Positions 1 to 14,500 of a DNA stretch of 64,000 nt are shown in pieces; position 1 is the first letter of the stretch, and every line of letters starts with the position of its first letter. The position numbers were made by a program, and so were the translations under genes. Where the stretch lies: contig VZRR01011463.1 of NCBI GenBank assembly GCA_013398015.1, forward strand, positions 1 through 64,000, given 5' to 3'. The DNA comes from Oreocharis arfaki (taxonomy: Eukaryota; Chordata; Aves; Passeriformes; Paramythiidae). The notes below the pieces were generated by a model, which saw nothing but the letters and a program-made list of their open reading frames with translations, searched no databases and had not been told where the DNA came from.

Positions 1-2308
1 CAGCGGGAAGATGGGCAAGCCTCTGATTCTAACCATCAGCTGTATCAATACCCTTCCAAGACACTCGCGATAACGTATTTTTTTATCCCTGGCAGGAAAC
101 CTGAGTCAGCTCAGCCAGTTCCTGGAGCAAATCTGGTCCGAAAGGTTGGCCTGAACTCCAGGGGACAAACGCTAAAGATAGAGCAGGTGGACAGGGCTTC
201 TGCATGTAGTAAACTGGATGCCAGAATTTCGATAACGCTGGAATTTGTCCTAGATTAGTCTTAGACCAAAGCTAAGTCATTTGACTGACTCTGTATTGTC
301 AGTATAAAGCTATTTTGACACAGATTTCGGCTGTAAACAAGTGCTCACAGATTAGCATGTCCCTTTTCAATGAATTTCTAGCTAGCGCTTGAAACAACTC
401 TGTTTCTGTTTCAGCTTCCTGTGAGCAGAGCACCCAGCCTTGTGAGACCTGATGTGGTCCCAGATGCTGGCAGTGAACACAGGTGTCAGAAGGAGTTGAG
501 CCTTGCACCACAGGGCCCACTCTCCTCGTTAGAAAGAAGTACAAGGTTTGTGGGCACAACTGCTGTCATTCCCACATATTTTTGTTCCCCATTTCCATAT
601 CTTCTACTGCATCTCTGCTGCAACATCAGGGAGCCTTTCTCATGCAGAGTCTAGACGGATACTACATATTTGAAATAGCGTGAGGAATTTGGAATGAGGT
701 TTGTTTACCAGCCTGCAGATCTATGTCCTTATCTGAACCAAACTGCTCATGCTTCTGAGCACCAGGCATTGCTGCTCGTCAGAAAGTTCTCTCTCCAGAC
801 AATTTTAAAGAGTTACCAAACAAAAGTTTCCACATTTGAAATGGAATGAAATTGGAACAGGCTAACAAAAGAAGTACAATTTTTCAAGCTCGCAATTCAG
901 CTCACTTGCTTTCGTCAAAAGGAAGGTTAGAGAGGAATAAGTGGATGTTCCTAAATGCCTATTTGAGAAGAAAAGGATGAAGGCTATTGAAACCACGCAG
1001 ATAAAATACAAGATTCAGCTGCTGAATCTGTAAAACTTTGGGTTAGAAATCAGAAGTGTATTTTTTCTGAGTGAAGGTAAACCTTTCAACCAGCCAATAC
1101 ACAACTGTCATTGACTGTCCATCACTTTAAGCCTTCAATTCAGTATTGGATATTCTTCAAAAATACATATTCCATAGTCCCACACAGATCCTGAAGTATC
1201 GTAGAAAACACAGATTAATAATCTACAGCCTGAATTGTACAAAGAACGTGACTGAATTATTTTAACATTTTTTTGTCCTTCGGAATTTCAATATACTTTA
1301 TATTTTAATACTGAGCATGTGAATAATTCCTTTTCTGTTTACTAATTTCATTTACTTCAACGGCTTAAACTTGAGCATGGGATTACGTGCAATACTGACA
1401 CGAGACCACAATTAGAATCGTAGGAGGGTACCTATGTCTTTCTCTAAGTAAAGTTGATCGTACAGCGGCTAAAAACCCTGTAGCTTTCTCAAGAAGAATA
1501 GGGAACGTTGCCCAGTTCTGAATGACTGTCAGGAAAACCTCTTTAGAAATGTGGATCTGCCTAAAATCTGAAAGTAAACCGCTCTGTACAGAATCTGTTA
1601 TAATCAGACATTTAAAATACTTTAAAAGTAAAAGAAACTTGGAAAGTTAAATTATGTTTCCATTCATCTGACTTCATTCCAAGTCTGTAATGCCTATTAC
1701 ACATCAGCTGGATTATATTTGAGACTCATTTCAACTAGTTAGCAATGTTCTAGAGGTCAATATAATTTTTGACCTGATGCATTAAGAAGGGGTGATTTAT
1801 AAACAGTATTGGCTAGCTCATACCTAAGACATCACATCAAAACTATGCCATGTTCTTTCTCAAATTCTTTCTCACTTTCTTCGAGTCTTTAAAAGAGTAT
1901 GTCATTTTATGCTACATAAGTCTCTCATTAAGAGCCTTAGAGCTCTTTATAGGTTTTCTGTCTTCTCTACAAATTTCACCCATAAGTAGGGACTAATCTG
2001 CCCCAGGCTGGAGTCCAAGTACCATGTTTTACACTCCACATCTTGCAGGTGAGTCCCACAATTGCCACAGTGACTTTCTACATGTGATGCCAAAATCCAA
2101 ACTGTCTGTCCTTTCAGGGCACGTGCTACTGCAAAATAACTAAACTGCAAAACTAAAAAAGTCCAAGCACACACTCAGAAGTCACTTCGTCAAGAAAGCA
2201 CAGTTTTCAAACTTGTATTTCTGTTATTTTAAATACTTTTTTATGCAGCTTTCAGCACCTTTCAGGAGGCACAGAAAAAGCAGCGAGGCATGACATTGAA
2301 TATAGAGG
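1..2308. other. Unique AT-rich non-coding sequence
   Basis: I see no gene, repeat family or RNA gene here. The short open frames, all under about 90 codons, have no recognisable domain and overlap in several frames, as expected by chance. One segment at 2007-2048 lies between a CAG acceptor-like site and a perfect CAG|GTGAGT donor-like site and stays open for 14 codons, but there is no other support for an exon. Confidence 0.6.
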
Positions 2309-2315
2309 GTGTGTG

Positions 2316-2338
2316 CATGCGCATGTATTTAAATACAT
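2316..2338. repeat. Two overlapping perfect palindromes
   Basis: CATGCGCATG (2316-2325) is a perfect 10-bp palindrome. It overlaps ATGTATTTAAATACAT (2323-2338), a perfect 16-bp palindrome. The preceding GTGTGTGCATGCGCATG run alternates purine and pyrimidine, a composition known to favour left-handed or cruciform DNA under supercoiling. No function can be assigned. Confidence 0.8.
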
Positions 2339-2503
2339 AAAAGCCGCATGCCAAAAATCTCAGGAAGGGTGAGGAAGAAGGCCTTCTAATCTTCCTTGTA
2401 AGAGAAGTGTGAATTATAGATTCCAGTCACTTTGCCAAAAGATCCTGCCTAGTACTGCAGTATCTAAGGCGGATTTACCATTGAAAGCAAGGATTCAAAT
2501 CCT

Positions 2504-2575
2504 TTGCCTGACATGCATACATACATGTATGTATATATAGACATGTGCATGTGTAACACACACACGTGTGCTTTT
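2504..2575. repeat. Degenerate alternating (CATA/CATG/CA)n tract
   Basis: The sequence drifts through CATACATACATGTATGTATATA, then GTGCATGTG, then ACACACACACGTGTG. It is a decayed compound microsatellite with nearly continuous purine/pyrimidine alternation. The open frame crossing it has a repetitive start and is not credible as a gene. It is likely length-polymorphic. Confidence 0.65.
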
Positions 2576-5500
2576 ATTTTCATTCGCAGGGCATTCATTT
2601 TCCACTCTCCTTGCCTGAAAGCTGACCAGACACCTGGGAACATCTACGCACTGACCTCAGCAAACTTTGCACAGGTCTCTCAAAAAGCGCTATGGGACAA
2701 TCTGAATTCCAGAATTACGTTGCTTTGAGCGGTTTCCAAGAAGGCAAACAAGAAACATTTTTTTTCCTTCCTTGATCACAGAGAATTCTGAACCTTTTGG
2801 GAAAGCCTTTGAACTTCCATTAAATGTGATCTGTTTAATGTTTGGATCTGTCGAAGGAGAAGCAGTCAGATAAACTGGGCCAATGTTGAAATGGACTTGA
2901 TTCCAACACCTCTACAGTATAATCACATCTCCCTGAGCACCTCTGTAGATAATTATTGGATTAGACATTCAAAGAGGTGATTGGCAAACAGAAATCAGGC
3001 AAGTAAAGATAATCTACCCTTTTTCTAGGCATCCAAAGGGATTCAGACCTACAACAAAGGAGCTTTCTGTGCTCCACTGCCTACCGTAAGTATTAAACTC
3101 TTCATGGCTGACATGTCTTTGGAGCTGGAAACTGTTGGCAAAACATTTCTTGTTTGTGTCTCAGTCTAGGAAAATGAGGTATTTTTTCTGTATTGAAGTG
3201 CTCTGAAATGAGTCACCTAAAGCAGCGTAACCTGCCGTCTCCATTTGGTAACAATAGAGCAGACATCAATTTTCAATCTTATCAGGAGTCACCAGTCCCT
3301 AAATATTAGTGGCGCCTACTGAATTTTACCCAGGCACCTAACAGAAAACATCTGTTCTTTTACTTCACAGCAAATCAATAGATTAAATCAACGTTCTCTT
3401 TTCTCCTTTATTCTGTTCATTAAAGGCATAGGTTTTCTTTCATTTTTCTTCTATTTCTTTTAATAACTCACTTCTCTTTGCAAGTCAAATCCTAGTATAT
3501 TATGGAGATTTCTATGTCTCTTTCTGGGCTTACTTGGGGAGACATGTATCTATGCTCTAGCAAAAGACAAGCAGAAGAAATTATTTTTGAGGGACATATT
3601 TACAAAGAGCTTGGTAAAATTATACCTAGTATTTGGACCGAAGCCCAGAAATACTTGAAAAAACAACCCCAAATATTGCTTACTGCCTTTTCTGCCTTTT
3701 TCCAAGTCTATCATCCATGTTACAAAATGTGATGCTATTACTAAAAAATCCACCTCTGATCTCATACCTTTCACCAAAGCGCTAAAGCATCGCCACTGTC
3801 AAGTAAGATGTGCTTTGTGGAGCCACCCACATCATAAAACCTGCTTAGCTCAGTTTTTCATCTAGTAATGAATTATCTGTGTTTGCACACATCATCCCCT
3901 CAGTTTGTATCGTCTCACCTGTACCATACATCAGGTTTGCACCAGAACATTCTAAACAATACAGCCCAATATCCAATGTGCTTAGAAATGAAAAGCACTC
4001 TTCACTTAAATAGTAGGCAAAAACTAGGCAGTTCTGGACTGAGAGGGAGAGAGACATTAAAGCAGAAGTGATCATAAAAACAGAGCTGAAAAATTTCATT
4101 CTGCTGTAAACAGCAGAATTAGTATTAAAAGTGATTACCAAGCAAGCAGAACTGGGATTTTTTTTTTTTCCTACTTGCATCAGTGTTAAATATGCCTAAA
4201 TATAGCCAAAGTATTATTTTTTTTCCTGAATAAACATCTCCAGGTAAGAATCTTTAGTATTAAAACTGAGAAAAAACTCTTATGTACACAGTTTTCTCCT
4301 TTTCTCTTCCCTGCTGGGATCTCACATTGTTTATGCAGTCTAATATGAAGCCGAAGCATGATGAGGTGTAAATGAACACACCTACTTTTTCTCCAGTCAG
4401 TAGATGTAACTAAAATGCAGGAGGGCCAAGTTTGACTTGAGCTGAAATGATGTTATACTCATGCCATGCATTGCAAAGGTGTTATGAGAAGTGTATGAGA
4501 GTTTTATTTCCTTACGTACGAGAAGCTGATAAACAGAGCTGGTGCACAATAAAGCAATATATACAAGTTTATGAAATGCTTTAAATCATTCAGCAAGGAT
4601 AAATCCCTGCCTGATCTAGATAACAAGGGTTCCACTGGAACACTCCACAGTACATTGTGTATGTAGTACAACCCAGCAGCAGATGAAGCCAGTAACACGG
4701 GAGCAGGGCAGAATTGCATCCAGTGCCTTACAATGATTGGAATCAAGCTTTTTGCCCCACGTCATAACCCAATTCAGCCACAGTAAATCAAAACTCCTTT
4801 TTGGGTCTGTAACAAACACAATGTAGCAACCTCAGAACCACCTGGTTTCAGATTTTTCTGTCAATTTAGTACAGCAACATGAGAACCTTGTCACTGGGAC
4901 TATTGGCTGTCAGTGACCTGCAGCTTGAGGGAACTTCTCCCCACAGTTTGAGGTGAGGATTAGGAGAATTTTCACTGGGAAAAGAGAATTATTACTGGAA
5001 ATTAATTTAATATGAAGTCGAGACAAAAAGAGGTGGAAATAAAGAAACACCTCTTAGGATAAGAGAAGAAGCAGAAAGAAGCAGTAAGAGGAAAAAATTA
5101 GAGAAGTGGCGACTCACAGCCAAGCAAAATTTTGTCTAGAATGGTGCAGTGGCTGAGCAGTCCAGACTTGGGAAATCTTGTCAGTCAGGAAGGGAACTGA
5201 TTTAACTGTCATCTGATGAATGACAGGCCGGCAAAGTCAGTCAAAAAGTGGGATATTGTCACTTTCTATCTCAGTTCCTATGAAGAAAGCAGATTTTTTT
5301 TGAGATTTCTCTTCGTTAGCTATTAAAAAACTGTTGCTCACTGGCCACTGAATAAAAATCATAAGAAATGTGGGGACCAAAGAACAACTGAAGCAAAACT
5401 CCATAAAATAATTAAACCTCAGACCTACCCAGATACTGACATCAAATGTGTAAAAGTCATTGATAGTTCTCTGTCTCATGGGAACCGGAGATTGATGAAA

Positions 5501-8299
5501 CACAGCTGTGTTCACAGCAATTGATGGCATACATCACCATTTCCACAGCATTCACATTAAATTACTTAGCAGCTATAGTGCCAGTATAGATTATGGGATA
5601 ACCCAGTTCTTTCTTTTAATCTCAGGCATCTGGAATTTCAGGGTCAGAAGAACCTTTCTTCCTTTCCCCCTTTTTTTTTTTAAGTCAAGATAGATAAAGT
5701 AGTAATACCAAAGGCATGAGAATACCAGGTCTCCTCTAAGCAATATGTATTCACATTGCACTCAAAAATAACTTTTAGAGTAATCCTAAATTTTAATATA
5801 TATTAATATCCAACCACAGGAGCATAGGAAAAGGGAGAGAAGCTTAGACTAACAAGAAGTTCAAAAAACGTCCTGTAAAAGTATTGGCAATGCAGCATCC
5901 TTCTATATGAACCACAGCTGTGCAACTTGCCTATTTTCATTACATTAGCAGAGCTAGGAGCCTCATATCCTCAGACAACCAGCTGAAGTGACAGAAGGTC
6001 CAAATGATCCCTTCTAACCAGAACTAGATGGTACTTAAATGCAAGACCATTCTGGACCATATTAAGTTGATCCTGGAATCATGACTGAGATGCTTAAACA
6101 CAGGAACTCTAAGCTCCGAGAGATCTGGCTGAAATCCAGCTGATGTGATTAAAACTGGGCAAGCGCTGTGCTTGCCAGTTCAAGGATTCAAAGGTAGCCT
6201 CTGTATCTAAAGAACTTTTACTTTGAAATCAGATGGCGCAACTAATAAGTACTGATTGTACTGTGTTAAAAAAAAAAGAAAAGAAAGAGAAAAGCAACTG
6301 AATGTGCATTTAAACAGGAGGCCAGACTAAGAAAAAACCCATGTTTGCAGGCTATTGTTCTCAAAAATTGAACTCACCATGATATCTAATAGAGTAATAA
6401 TATAAAGACACAGCAAGAAAGTAAAGAGAATGTCTTCCAAAACTGTCAAGGGGTAGTTTAATCTAAACCACAGTGTAAAGTGTGAATAATAAAAATAAGA
6501 AACTTGGGATATTCCCTGGACTAGTCTCTATAAAGTAGAAGTAGCCCCAGGAAACCATAAGAGTAAAGCCACTTGACCATGTTATTGGTTTTATAAAAAT
6601 ATGTTCCAGAAAACCCACAACTCAGACATGTAAACATTTTCATGGCATAGAGATCCCCTTATGTCCTACAAAATTTGAGTTTCCCACCATTTTATTTCAC
6701 TAAACTTTGAGGTGAGTGTTACATTACAGGAGTTTTTTTTTCTGATGCAGGTTGTTGAGGTTTTTTACTTGTTACCAGCTCCATTTGCAATAACATTTTC
6801 GTAAACTGTTTGGGAAAGGTCATAAACCCTCTAGTTTAACTACTCTCTGATTCAGTAATAAAGAAGGTAAATAATTTCACTTAAAGTGAGTGAAAATTAC
6901 GAAGAAGACTAAAGAAGCTTATCACTCAAAGCAGATTCTGATTTGCTGTTTGGTCACTCTATTTGTGTAAAGGTAGTTCACGTTTAGGAGTTTCAACAGA
7001 GTATCAAATTACAACTCACTGTCCTGAGCTTAAAAATGTTAAAACATTTCTTATCAAATAAGTAAATACTCTGAAGTCCCATTCAGGATCATGTTTAATG
7101 CCCTCAGTCACTTGAACAAAAAGAAATAAATAAAAACCACCAGAATATATTGTATTTCTTGAAACTTTGTTTCAAGATACTCTTGATAACACCAAATGTC
7201 TGGCCTCACTGGTTACAGGTTATATTTGTATTATCCTTCTGAACTGAGAGCCCTTTGGTGCTCCAGAGCATCAGTTAGGAAGCTACAATAATTAATCCAG
7301 CACAAGCATATCCCAACAAACAGCCCGTCCAGACAAGGATTGGCCAGATGGTACCTACTTTGCACAATTCATCACTGACTGTACTCAGTCTGCTTTTAAC
7401 AAGGCAGACCCAAGTTGCAAATAAGATGAGGGGTAAGAGGAGCAAAAGTTCAGCATTGTCTTATGGGATGTCTCAGAGAGAAACAAATACAACTATTGAA
7501 CACACTATTTACTCCCCTTGGTCAACATCATACAGCAAACTACTGTAAAAGGGCAGGACTACTGAGGGAGGGAAAACAAGCAATTCTTGCAGGCCAGCTG
7601 ATAAACTCTCCCAATAGGAAGACAGTGCCTACCTGGAAAGTACTCAGAATGCTGGGATTTTTTCCAGTGTTAATCACCTGAACAAAATCGTACAGTGCAA
7701 CTCATCAAGGCAATGCTTCACCTGCCTTAGCCTGTCTCAGTTGTCCCAGGACATTTACAAACCCAAATGGTCTAGAGGAGCCAGAACACATTCCATCACT
7801 CTGAGAACAAAATAGACTCATTAATATATTGTATCTGTTTGCATACATAGGAAAATGCAGCTCTGCACAATTTTCTTCAGAGAGAGAGGAAGCAGCCTGG
7901 GCCATTTCCCAGGCTGGGTGCTAAGTTTTCACACTCCCCAGTTTAGCCAAGTTCCGAAGTGTCACAAGGACATTTCTGTTTTCTGTCAAGGCCAGATGTC
8001 TTTTTTTTTTCCTTTCTTTTCAGTGTTTGGGGAAACACTTCTCTTTCCTAGGAACTTTATGCAAGTATTTCCCTACCTGAAATATTTGCCCTGTGTGAAA
8101 AGGCACCTTTCAAGTCCCTAAATCCCTGTTCTAATCATGGGTCCCAGAGTTTGGTTTATACAACCAGTAACTGAGCCTCACTGCACTGTGATAAAGCCAT
8201 TCGGTACACATACAACTCTGTAGCAGCCTTGTTTGGTGCTGGTTTTAAGCATGATTGCCTGTTCTGTCAGTCATATGCAATTGCAGAGCCTGGGGAACA
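2576..8299. other. Unique non-coding sequence
   Basis: No gene or recognisable repeat family is visible. Small features include a perfect 14-bp palindrome TTAATATATATTAA at 5793-5806, homopolymer T and A runs at 4159-4170, 5671-5682 and 6267-6276, and a splice-bounded open segment at 3029-3085 discussed as a finding. The 111-codon minus-strand frame at 3845-4180 has no domain, signal or biased codon use that I can see. Confidence 0.55.
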
Positions 8300-8560
8300 A
8301 TGACATACAGCAGTAGGCTATACTTTTATTTTTAATTAATTTTTGATCCTCTGGTGAGCTGTAGCAGAATGTGTATTTGCTGTTTTAGCTAGGCTAGGCT
8401 GGACGCCAACATTAGAGATAGTGATTTGAAAGAGCAAATTATTTTCTGCATCCAAATTTGCTGTTTCCGTGTGCTGTTGGAAACAACAGGATAAAAATTA
8501 AGCATAATTGACTGAGGTTTTATACCTCAGAGTAATTACTCCACGCCTTGCATCTTCAGT
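8300..8560. promoter_or_regulatory. Possible conserved non-coding element
   Basis: The block is free of simple repeats and carries clustered homeodomain-type cores: TTTTTAATTAATTTTT near 8331, AGCAAATTATTTTC near 8432, and a TAATTG-type core in GCATAATTGACTG near 8500. Such clusters are typical of vertebrate developmental enhancers, but AT-rich DNA generates them by chance. This call is inference only; no conservation could be tested. Confidence 0.18.
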
Positions 8561-11500
8561 GCTGTTATTCCAAGGACTGAAGTTACCACAACCAACTCAA
8601 CCTATGTTTGACCACCCTGGCAGATAACTGCTTTAAAGATCTTAGCAAAAGGTGCTAGAAAAATTGCAAAGACCATTTACCTTTCCTTTCTTGTCACAGT
8701 GCCTTCCCATGCTCCCCAGGATCAAGTACTTGCCTAAGAAGTTAAATGTAGATGTATTTCTTAAATAGCTGTAGCTCCATCTGCCTGCACTATGTGCCTT
8801 CTGTATTATGCTCCTGTATAATACAGGTGAGCACGAGAGTCATAATACCTCCTCACCTCCTGCTGTCCACAACTTGTCCAACCACAGAACATAAAATAAG
8901 GATGCAAAAGTTGATCACCACTGCTGTGAGTGACCACAAGCAGCATGTATTTTCTCCTCACCCTCTATCTTGCACACCTTAAGCCACATCTTTGAGGAAC
9001 AAGCCATTCAGTGGTCCCACCTATTTTATTCTGCCTTCTTAAAAAGGAAGTATGGAAGCAGGTGACACTCTACGAGAGTATTTTTGATATGCAAATGTCT
9101 GCAGGGGCAGCTCACTTGGGTGGGCTGTCTCCAAGACGGGAAATCCCCAAGACCAGCTCTGGAGAGGCCAGCAGTGCTTACACAAGGAGCAAGACAGCAG
9201 CAGTGGATATTACAGTAACTGCACTGGAAAATTCCCCCTCCTCCCCTAAGCATCTGTTCTGCATGTGTTGAACAGATCTTCTTTGTCTCTTGTCCAGCAA
9301 CATGTGAACGAACTTGAGTTCCCTCAGGGAATGAAGGGATGCAGGAGAAGTCAGCATAAAGATTTGTGCTGGAAGGATAAAAGATAACAGCCTGTCAAAC
9401 TGCAGACCTTTAAAGCTTAACACTTTCTTTCAAATTTGCTCTCACACTGCTATCTACTGCCAAAGTATTACAAGTTTGTGACCCCAACTTACATTTACTG
9501 CTTCTTATCAAGACATTTCAAATGAAAAAGAAAAGTAGAAAAAGTACCATGTATAAACAGAAAAATTCAATTGGTTAGTTTGTATCATAAAATATCATGG
9601 GATCTGCTCAATTTTTAGCAATCAGAACTATGTGAGACAGCCTGTGGACTCAGGCAAATATTTTCTTTGGTCACTTCTTTGCAGGAGTGATTTTATTACT
9701 TCCCACACATGCAAACCTTCCTCAACCCCCCGGCCCCCAAAGGTTTCAATTCACAGCTTAACTCTGATAAATTCAAAATGCCGAGACATCAGATCTTGAG
9801 TAGTTGAATGTTCCGGCCACCTGATCACGTAAACTTAATATAATTTCATGTAGAATCAAAGAGTAATCCAACATCACTCAAAAAACCATGAACTAGAATA
9901 TTTGAGGTTTATTTAGCTCAGGGTGTCCCCACAAAAGCATGGTGCAAATTCTCCCAAACTCCCCGTAACGGAGTTGGCTTCAGAAAAGTACATTTAAGTC
10001 AGAGCAGGACAACCACTGAACAAAAGAGCTTCCATTAACAACTAAAATGTATCAGCACAGTATTGTAATGAGACCATGTTGGTTTAAGATCCCAAGTTCT
10101 TAATAAGTCCTTAAATAAGGTATTTGGTTGGTAACATTTGGCCATATTGTCCCTCAGGAGTCAGCCTCATGCTTCAAACTTACAGGGCAGACAAATTTAC
10201 CTCAGTTTTCAGGCTATAGCACATGTTAAAGCATTTGCATTTCAAACTTTGATTTGAGTAATTCACACAGTTTTTCTAAACAGTTTTAATCAGGGGAAGA
10301 AAAAAAATGGCCTGAAAACCATTCTTCTGTCACTCCCTGAAAAGAACGGAGGCAAATGCACATCCTGAGGGACATAAACCATGTACTGAAGTGAAAATAT
10401 TCAACTACTTCACCAAAGAATTGGGAAAACTAATATGCATGCCTGAGATGTAAAAATGATGGCACAAATTCTTAAAATTGACAGCTAATTGAATCAATGA
10501 ATGTGCTTGGATTTAACTCTATAGTACCACTGCATTTAAATGTCGGTCCAGTCCCTTCTCAGCTGGAGACTTAAAAAACCCTGAGACAGGATAAATATTT
10601 CAGAGCCTGAGAGGCATCTCGCTTCAGTGAAGTGGTATTTAATCAGAAAGTAATGCAAATTATCAGTATGTGAAGCACTCATGAGAAAAGCAAAAAAAGA
10701 AGGAGCAGTGGAGACAAAGGGGGAATTTGGGACAAAGACAATTTGGAGAGCTGAGACGGCAAATCAAGGAAGTGCTGCTCCCCCCATGCCCTCATTTCTA
10801 GCTACCCCCTGCATTATTTGGCTTCACACTCAGGATTTCTGTGGGATGGCATTGACAAATAACAGGCACCGTTGTTGCTGGGAATCATCCCTCTACTTGC
10901 TTTGTCTGCATCTGGAGCCTGCAGCAGCTGTATGAGAGTCTAAAAGGTTGGCTGCTTCTCATACACCATTTCTGGCAAAAGTGGATGTAGTACAGCAGTA
11001 TCAGTTCCTACAGAACCACCTGTGGCCCTCCTGGTGCACCCACAGAAGAGTACCCAGCATGTGTCCGAGATCACCTGGATCCTCCATCCTTCAACCTGCA
11101 CGTTTCCTCGTTGCAACTCTCTCCTCACAAAGGCCACCCAGGAGCTGACTAACAGGAAAATCTATTAGCTGCTGCTCACCTGGTCTGGATTTTAAAAGGT
11201 GAACAAGAGGGTACATTTCCTATTATGAATCCCCCATGCTCTCCAGTCCCACAGACTGTTCCATTATTGCATTTCTTGTTGACTATAGATCCACATTTTG
11301 ATATTGCGCATGATGGAAACTCTCTTGGCTTTCTGGAATTCATTACAACCTTGATCCATTTCAAGCATACTGGTAAGCATGAAACAATAGAAAGAACCTT
11401 CCAACTGTCACCTTGGATTTGTCATCAAATGAGGAATATTATGGAAAAACTTTCAAGAGGTTAAATATATGCCTTCCAAACTGGCAAAATAAGCAAAACA

Positions 11501-14500
11501 CCACTTCATAATGTTTAACTAACTCTCAGGTGTCTCCCTACACCATTTATACTGAGTTGCAGCTAGCTGCAGTCATCCTGTCAGAACCTTTATCAAGAGT
11601 CAAAACATTCAACCAAAAATCCCAGTAATTTTGATATTATTACAGTTACAGATAATACATTTTATTACACTGAGATAAAACATGCATCTTAGCAGTGTGT
11701 ATGCTGTCCACTTATCCTGCAGTGCATCTTTTAGTACAGTGTGGATGGTTAAATTTAGCAAATTGTACCAGCTCACTGAAGTCTGCCCAGTGGAAGTCCT
11801 CAGGTCTGTTATACCACCTGTGCAAAAACCTGCTTTATTTCATCTTCAATACCATCAAGACTGCTCTCTGAGTACTTCAAGCACAGCCATTGGCTCATGG
11901 TCCAAAGCAAAATATAGGTATTGCTGTAATTTTAAATGTGCTAGTTAGAATCTGTTTCTAATTTTAATATATGTATTAGTTATGATATTATTCTGTGTTT
12001 TAATGCAGCAGAGTGTGCATTGGCTGAAACCTAGCAGGGAATTTTTGACAATGTCTGCGCAGTTAGAATCACCAGAACAACTTTAAGTGATTTGCATGGT
12101 CAGTTAAATAAAATTTTTTATACAGTAGCCATATAAAAATAGTAAATAATGGATTCAGTAACTATTCCTCATGTAATCATTTTTGTTATTAAAATATATA
12201 AGTATTGCTGCAAGCCTTCTTTTGTTGGCTATTCTTCTGCAGTATAGAACCACAAAAATCAACAGCCCCTGCCTCTCAGTAATAAAGGTGTGGGCCTATT
12301 TATCCACCTATCAATACTGTAACGTTTGGAGGCTCTGAGTCCTGGCTAAAATGAGCCCATCTGTTGTGCTTCAAGTAAGATATTCCCATAAAATACAAAT
12401 GCAATAAGAGATGTACACTTGCAGTCTCATGGCTTGGGGTTTAAGTAAAAAAGTTAAACCTTCTGCCTCGAAGAAAAAAATAACTGAGGCAAACCAACTA
12501 AGCACAAATGGCTTCATCTTTTGATGTTGCTGGATCAAGCATGCTTTTCTGGCATGTTCAGAATCAAAAGAAACATCCTGATAATGAGCCATAGTGTTTT
12601 TGTGATCTTTTTTGATTTCCTGTATTAACATTAATGAAATAAAGAAGGCAATATCTGAAGTCTAAGGTCTTCATTCTTGCATAGCACATTTAAAAAAAAA
12701 AAAACTTTTGTGGTCAAAAGAAACTTTTTTTTAAAAAAAGAGAAGTTTCTTATACATCCCTCAGACAAAAACCTTATAAACTTGTTTCATTATATGCAAA
12801 CCTATTTCTCATTAAGTTTGATGCTCTCTACTTGCTTTCCTCATCTGTTCACTAATGTTCCATTTATGGGAAAATCCACATCAATGTTCAGGCCATTTGC
12901 ATTGCTCACATCCTCAGAACCTGAAGCTGACATGGCACATAGGTATATACTGACCAATACACAACAGTGTTTTCACCTGTCTGTCTATTTATGATCCTTC
13001 CTTAGAAGGAAGTCTTCTTAACGACTCTCTAACTCCTTAACCTCCCGGAAAAATCGTTTGGGAAAAATAAAATCTAATTTGTCATCTATATCAGATGTGG
13101 TTTTCTTTTCCTGAGTATCAACAGTGAAAACTGTCTTCCCCTCAAGTAAACTAGAGTTGGAATACGACTTTGGCAACTCCCACTGCTCTGTAAACCACCC
13201 CGAACTTATTTCAGAGTCACTATTTCTGGTTTCCGTTCATTTCTGCCATGATCAAAATACAACTGTTCCAATTTTAAGAAGAGAAACTGAACATCAGCAA
13301 TTTAAAAACTGTCCCAACTAAATGTTTTTAGAAATGTTGAAAGTTTTCAGGGCACTGAAGCCCTTAGACATGTGCATAACTTTAAAGACAGGATTTGATC
13401 ACATTGCTTTAGAACAGAATTATTCTCAAACTGGAGCTTTAGGTGTATATAACTTTCCTCTGATGTGAGTCAGAAAAACACCTTCTTTGATTTTGATTTA
13501 ATAAGATACAGGAAATATGTGCTTACGGGCGGGACCTTCTGAGTTGGCCAAAGAAGGCAGCCAGTCCTGGCACAGAAGCATTCCTCATTGTTTAATGAGT
13601 TTATCTGTGCTGGAGAAAGAAATCACTGCTTTGTGTGCAGCTTTGAGAAGAAGGATTCTGAGTGCTACCGTGGTCTAGAGGAAGCATGTGAGCCTCCTGT
13701 CATCCATCCAGGATGTCACAGAAAAAAATAGGGCCGCGGGCAGTTTTCAGTCTCTACCTCTCTTTGAACACACAAATCAGCAATAATAGGCCCAAAGAAC
13801 CTGTGATCTCTGTGATCTCACCAATTCTGCCAGGAAATCAAACCCACCAGGGCAAAGTTACCCTCTCCAAGCACATTTCAACTAGTAAAACTACTCAGAG
13901 TTAGTTTCATCCATTATAATGCCTACCAATGACATCTTTGCGCCTATACTGAGGACCCTAAAATTGGATTTGCCATCTTCTTTAGCCATTCCTCATTTTT
14001 ACTCCTACTTGATCTCCTACACCTATCAATTTTGCAGCCAGATATGATTCTGAGTGGAATACAGCCTTTGAAATGCTCGAATTGGAAAAAAAAGTCTTCT
14101 TGCATTTTTTTATGATTACGTAAATTACCCCCACATAAGTTTATATACTGAAGCATAAGACACATGAGATGTGAGAATAAATGCTGGTTACAACTGCCTC
14201 ACTGAACCTAAAAAGCAAGTCAAATGACTTCTAGAGAATTTGCAGTTTTTTCATGTTATGTTCTCTAAGAAAAATTTTTTTTCACTTAGCTATTAAAATA
14301 GTTACAGTAGTAATAAATGTTATATGACCACTGACTGGACCGGAACATGCTGATAAAGGAGCATCACTCTTTATACTTTCAGTTTAGCTACTTCATCATT
14401 CCTCTTGAAGTCTTATTTTTGAGTATCTAATTTCTCAAAGCTCATGCCTGCATAAACATTTCGGCTTCTTATTAATATAGCTGAGCTTATTTCTTTTTAT

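Noticed and set aside
1741..1785. AGGTCA...TGACCT inverted half-sites as a nuclear-receptor element
   Set aside because: The 10-base spacing does not fit the usual response-element spacings, and the half-sites are short enough to occur by chance.
6001..6030. GATCCCTTCTAACCAGAA as a CR1 3'-end remnant
   Set aside because: Only about 15 bases resemble the CR1 tail. The preceding sequence does not match the CR1 3' region and no octamer repeats follow.
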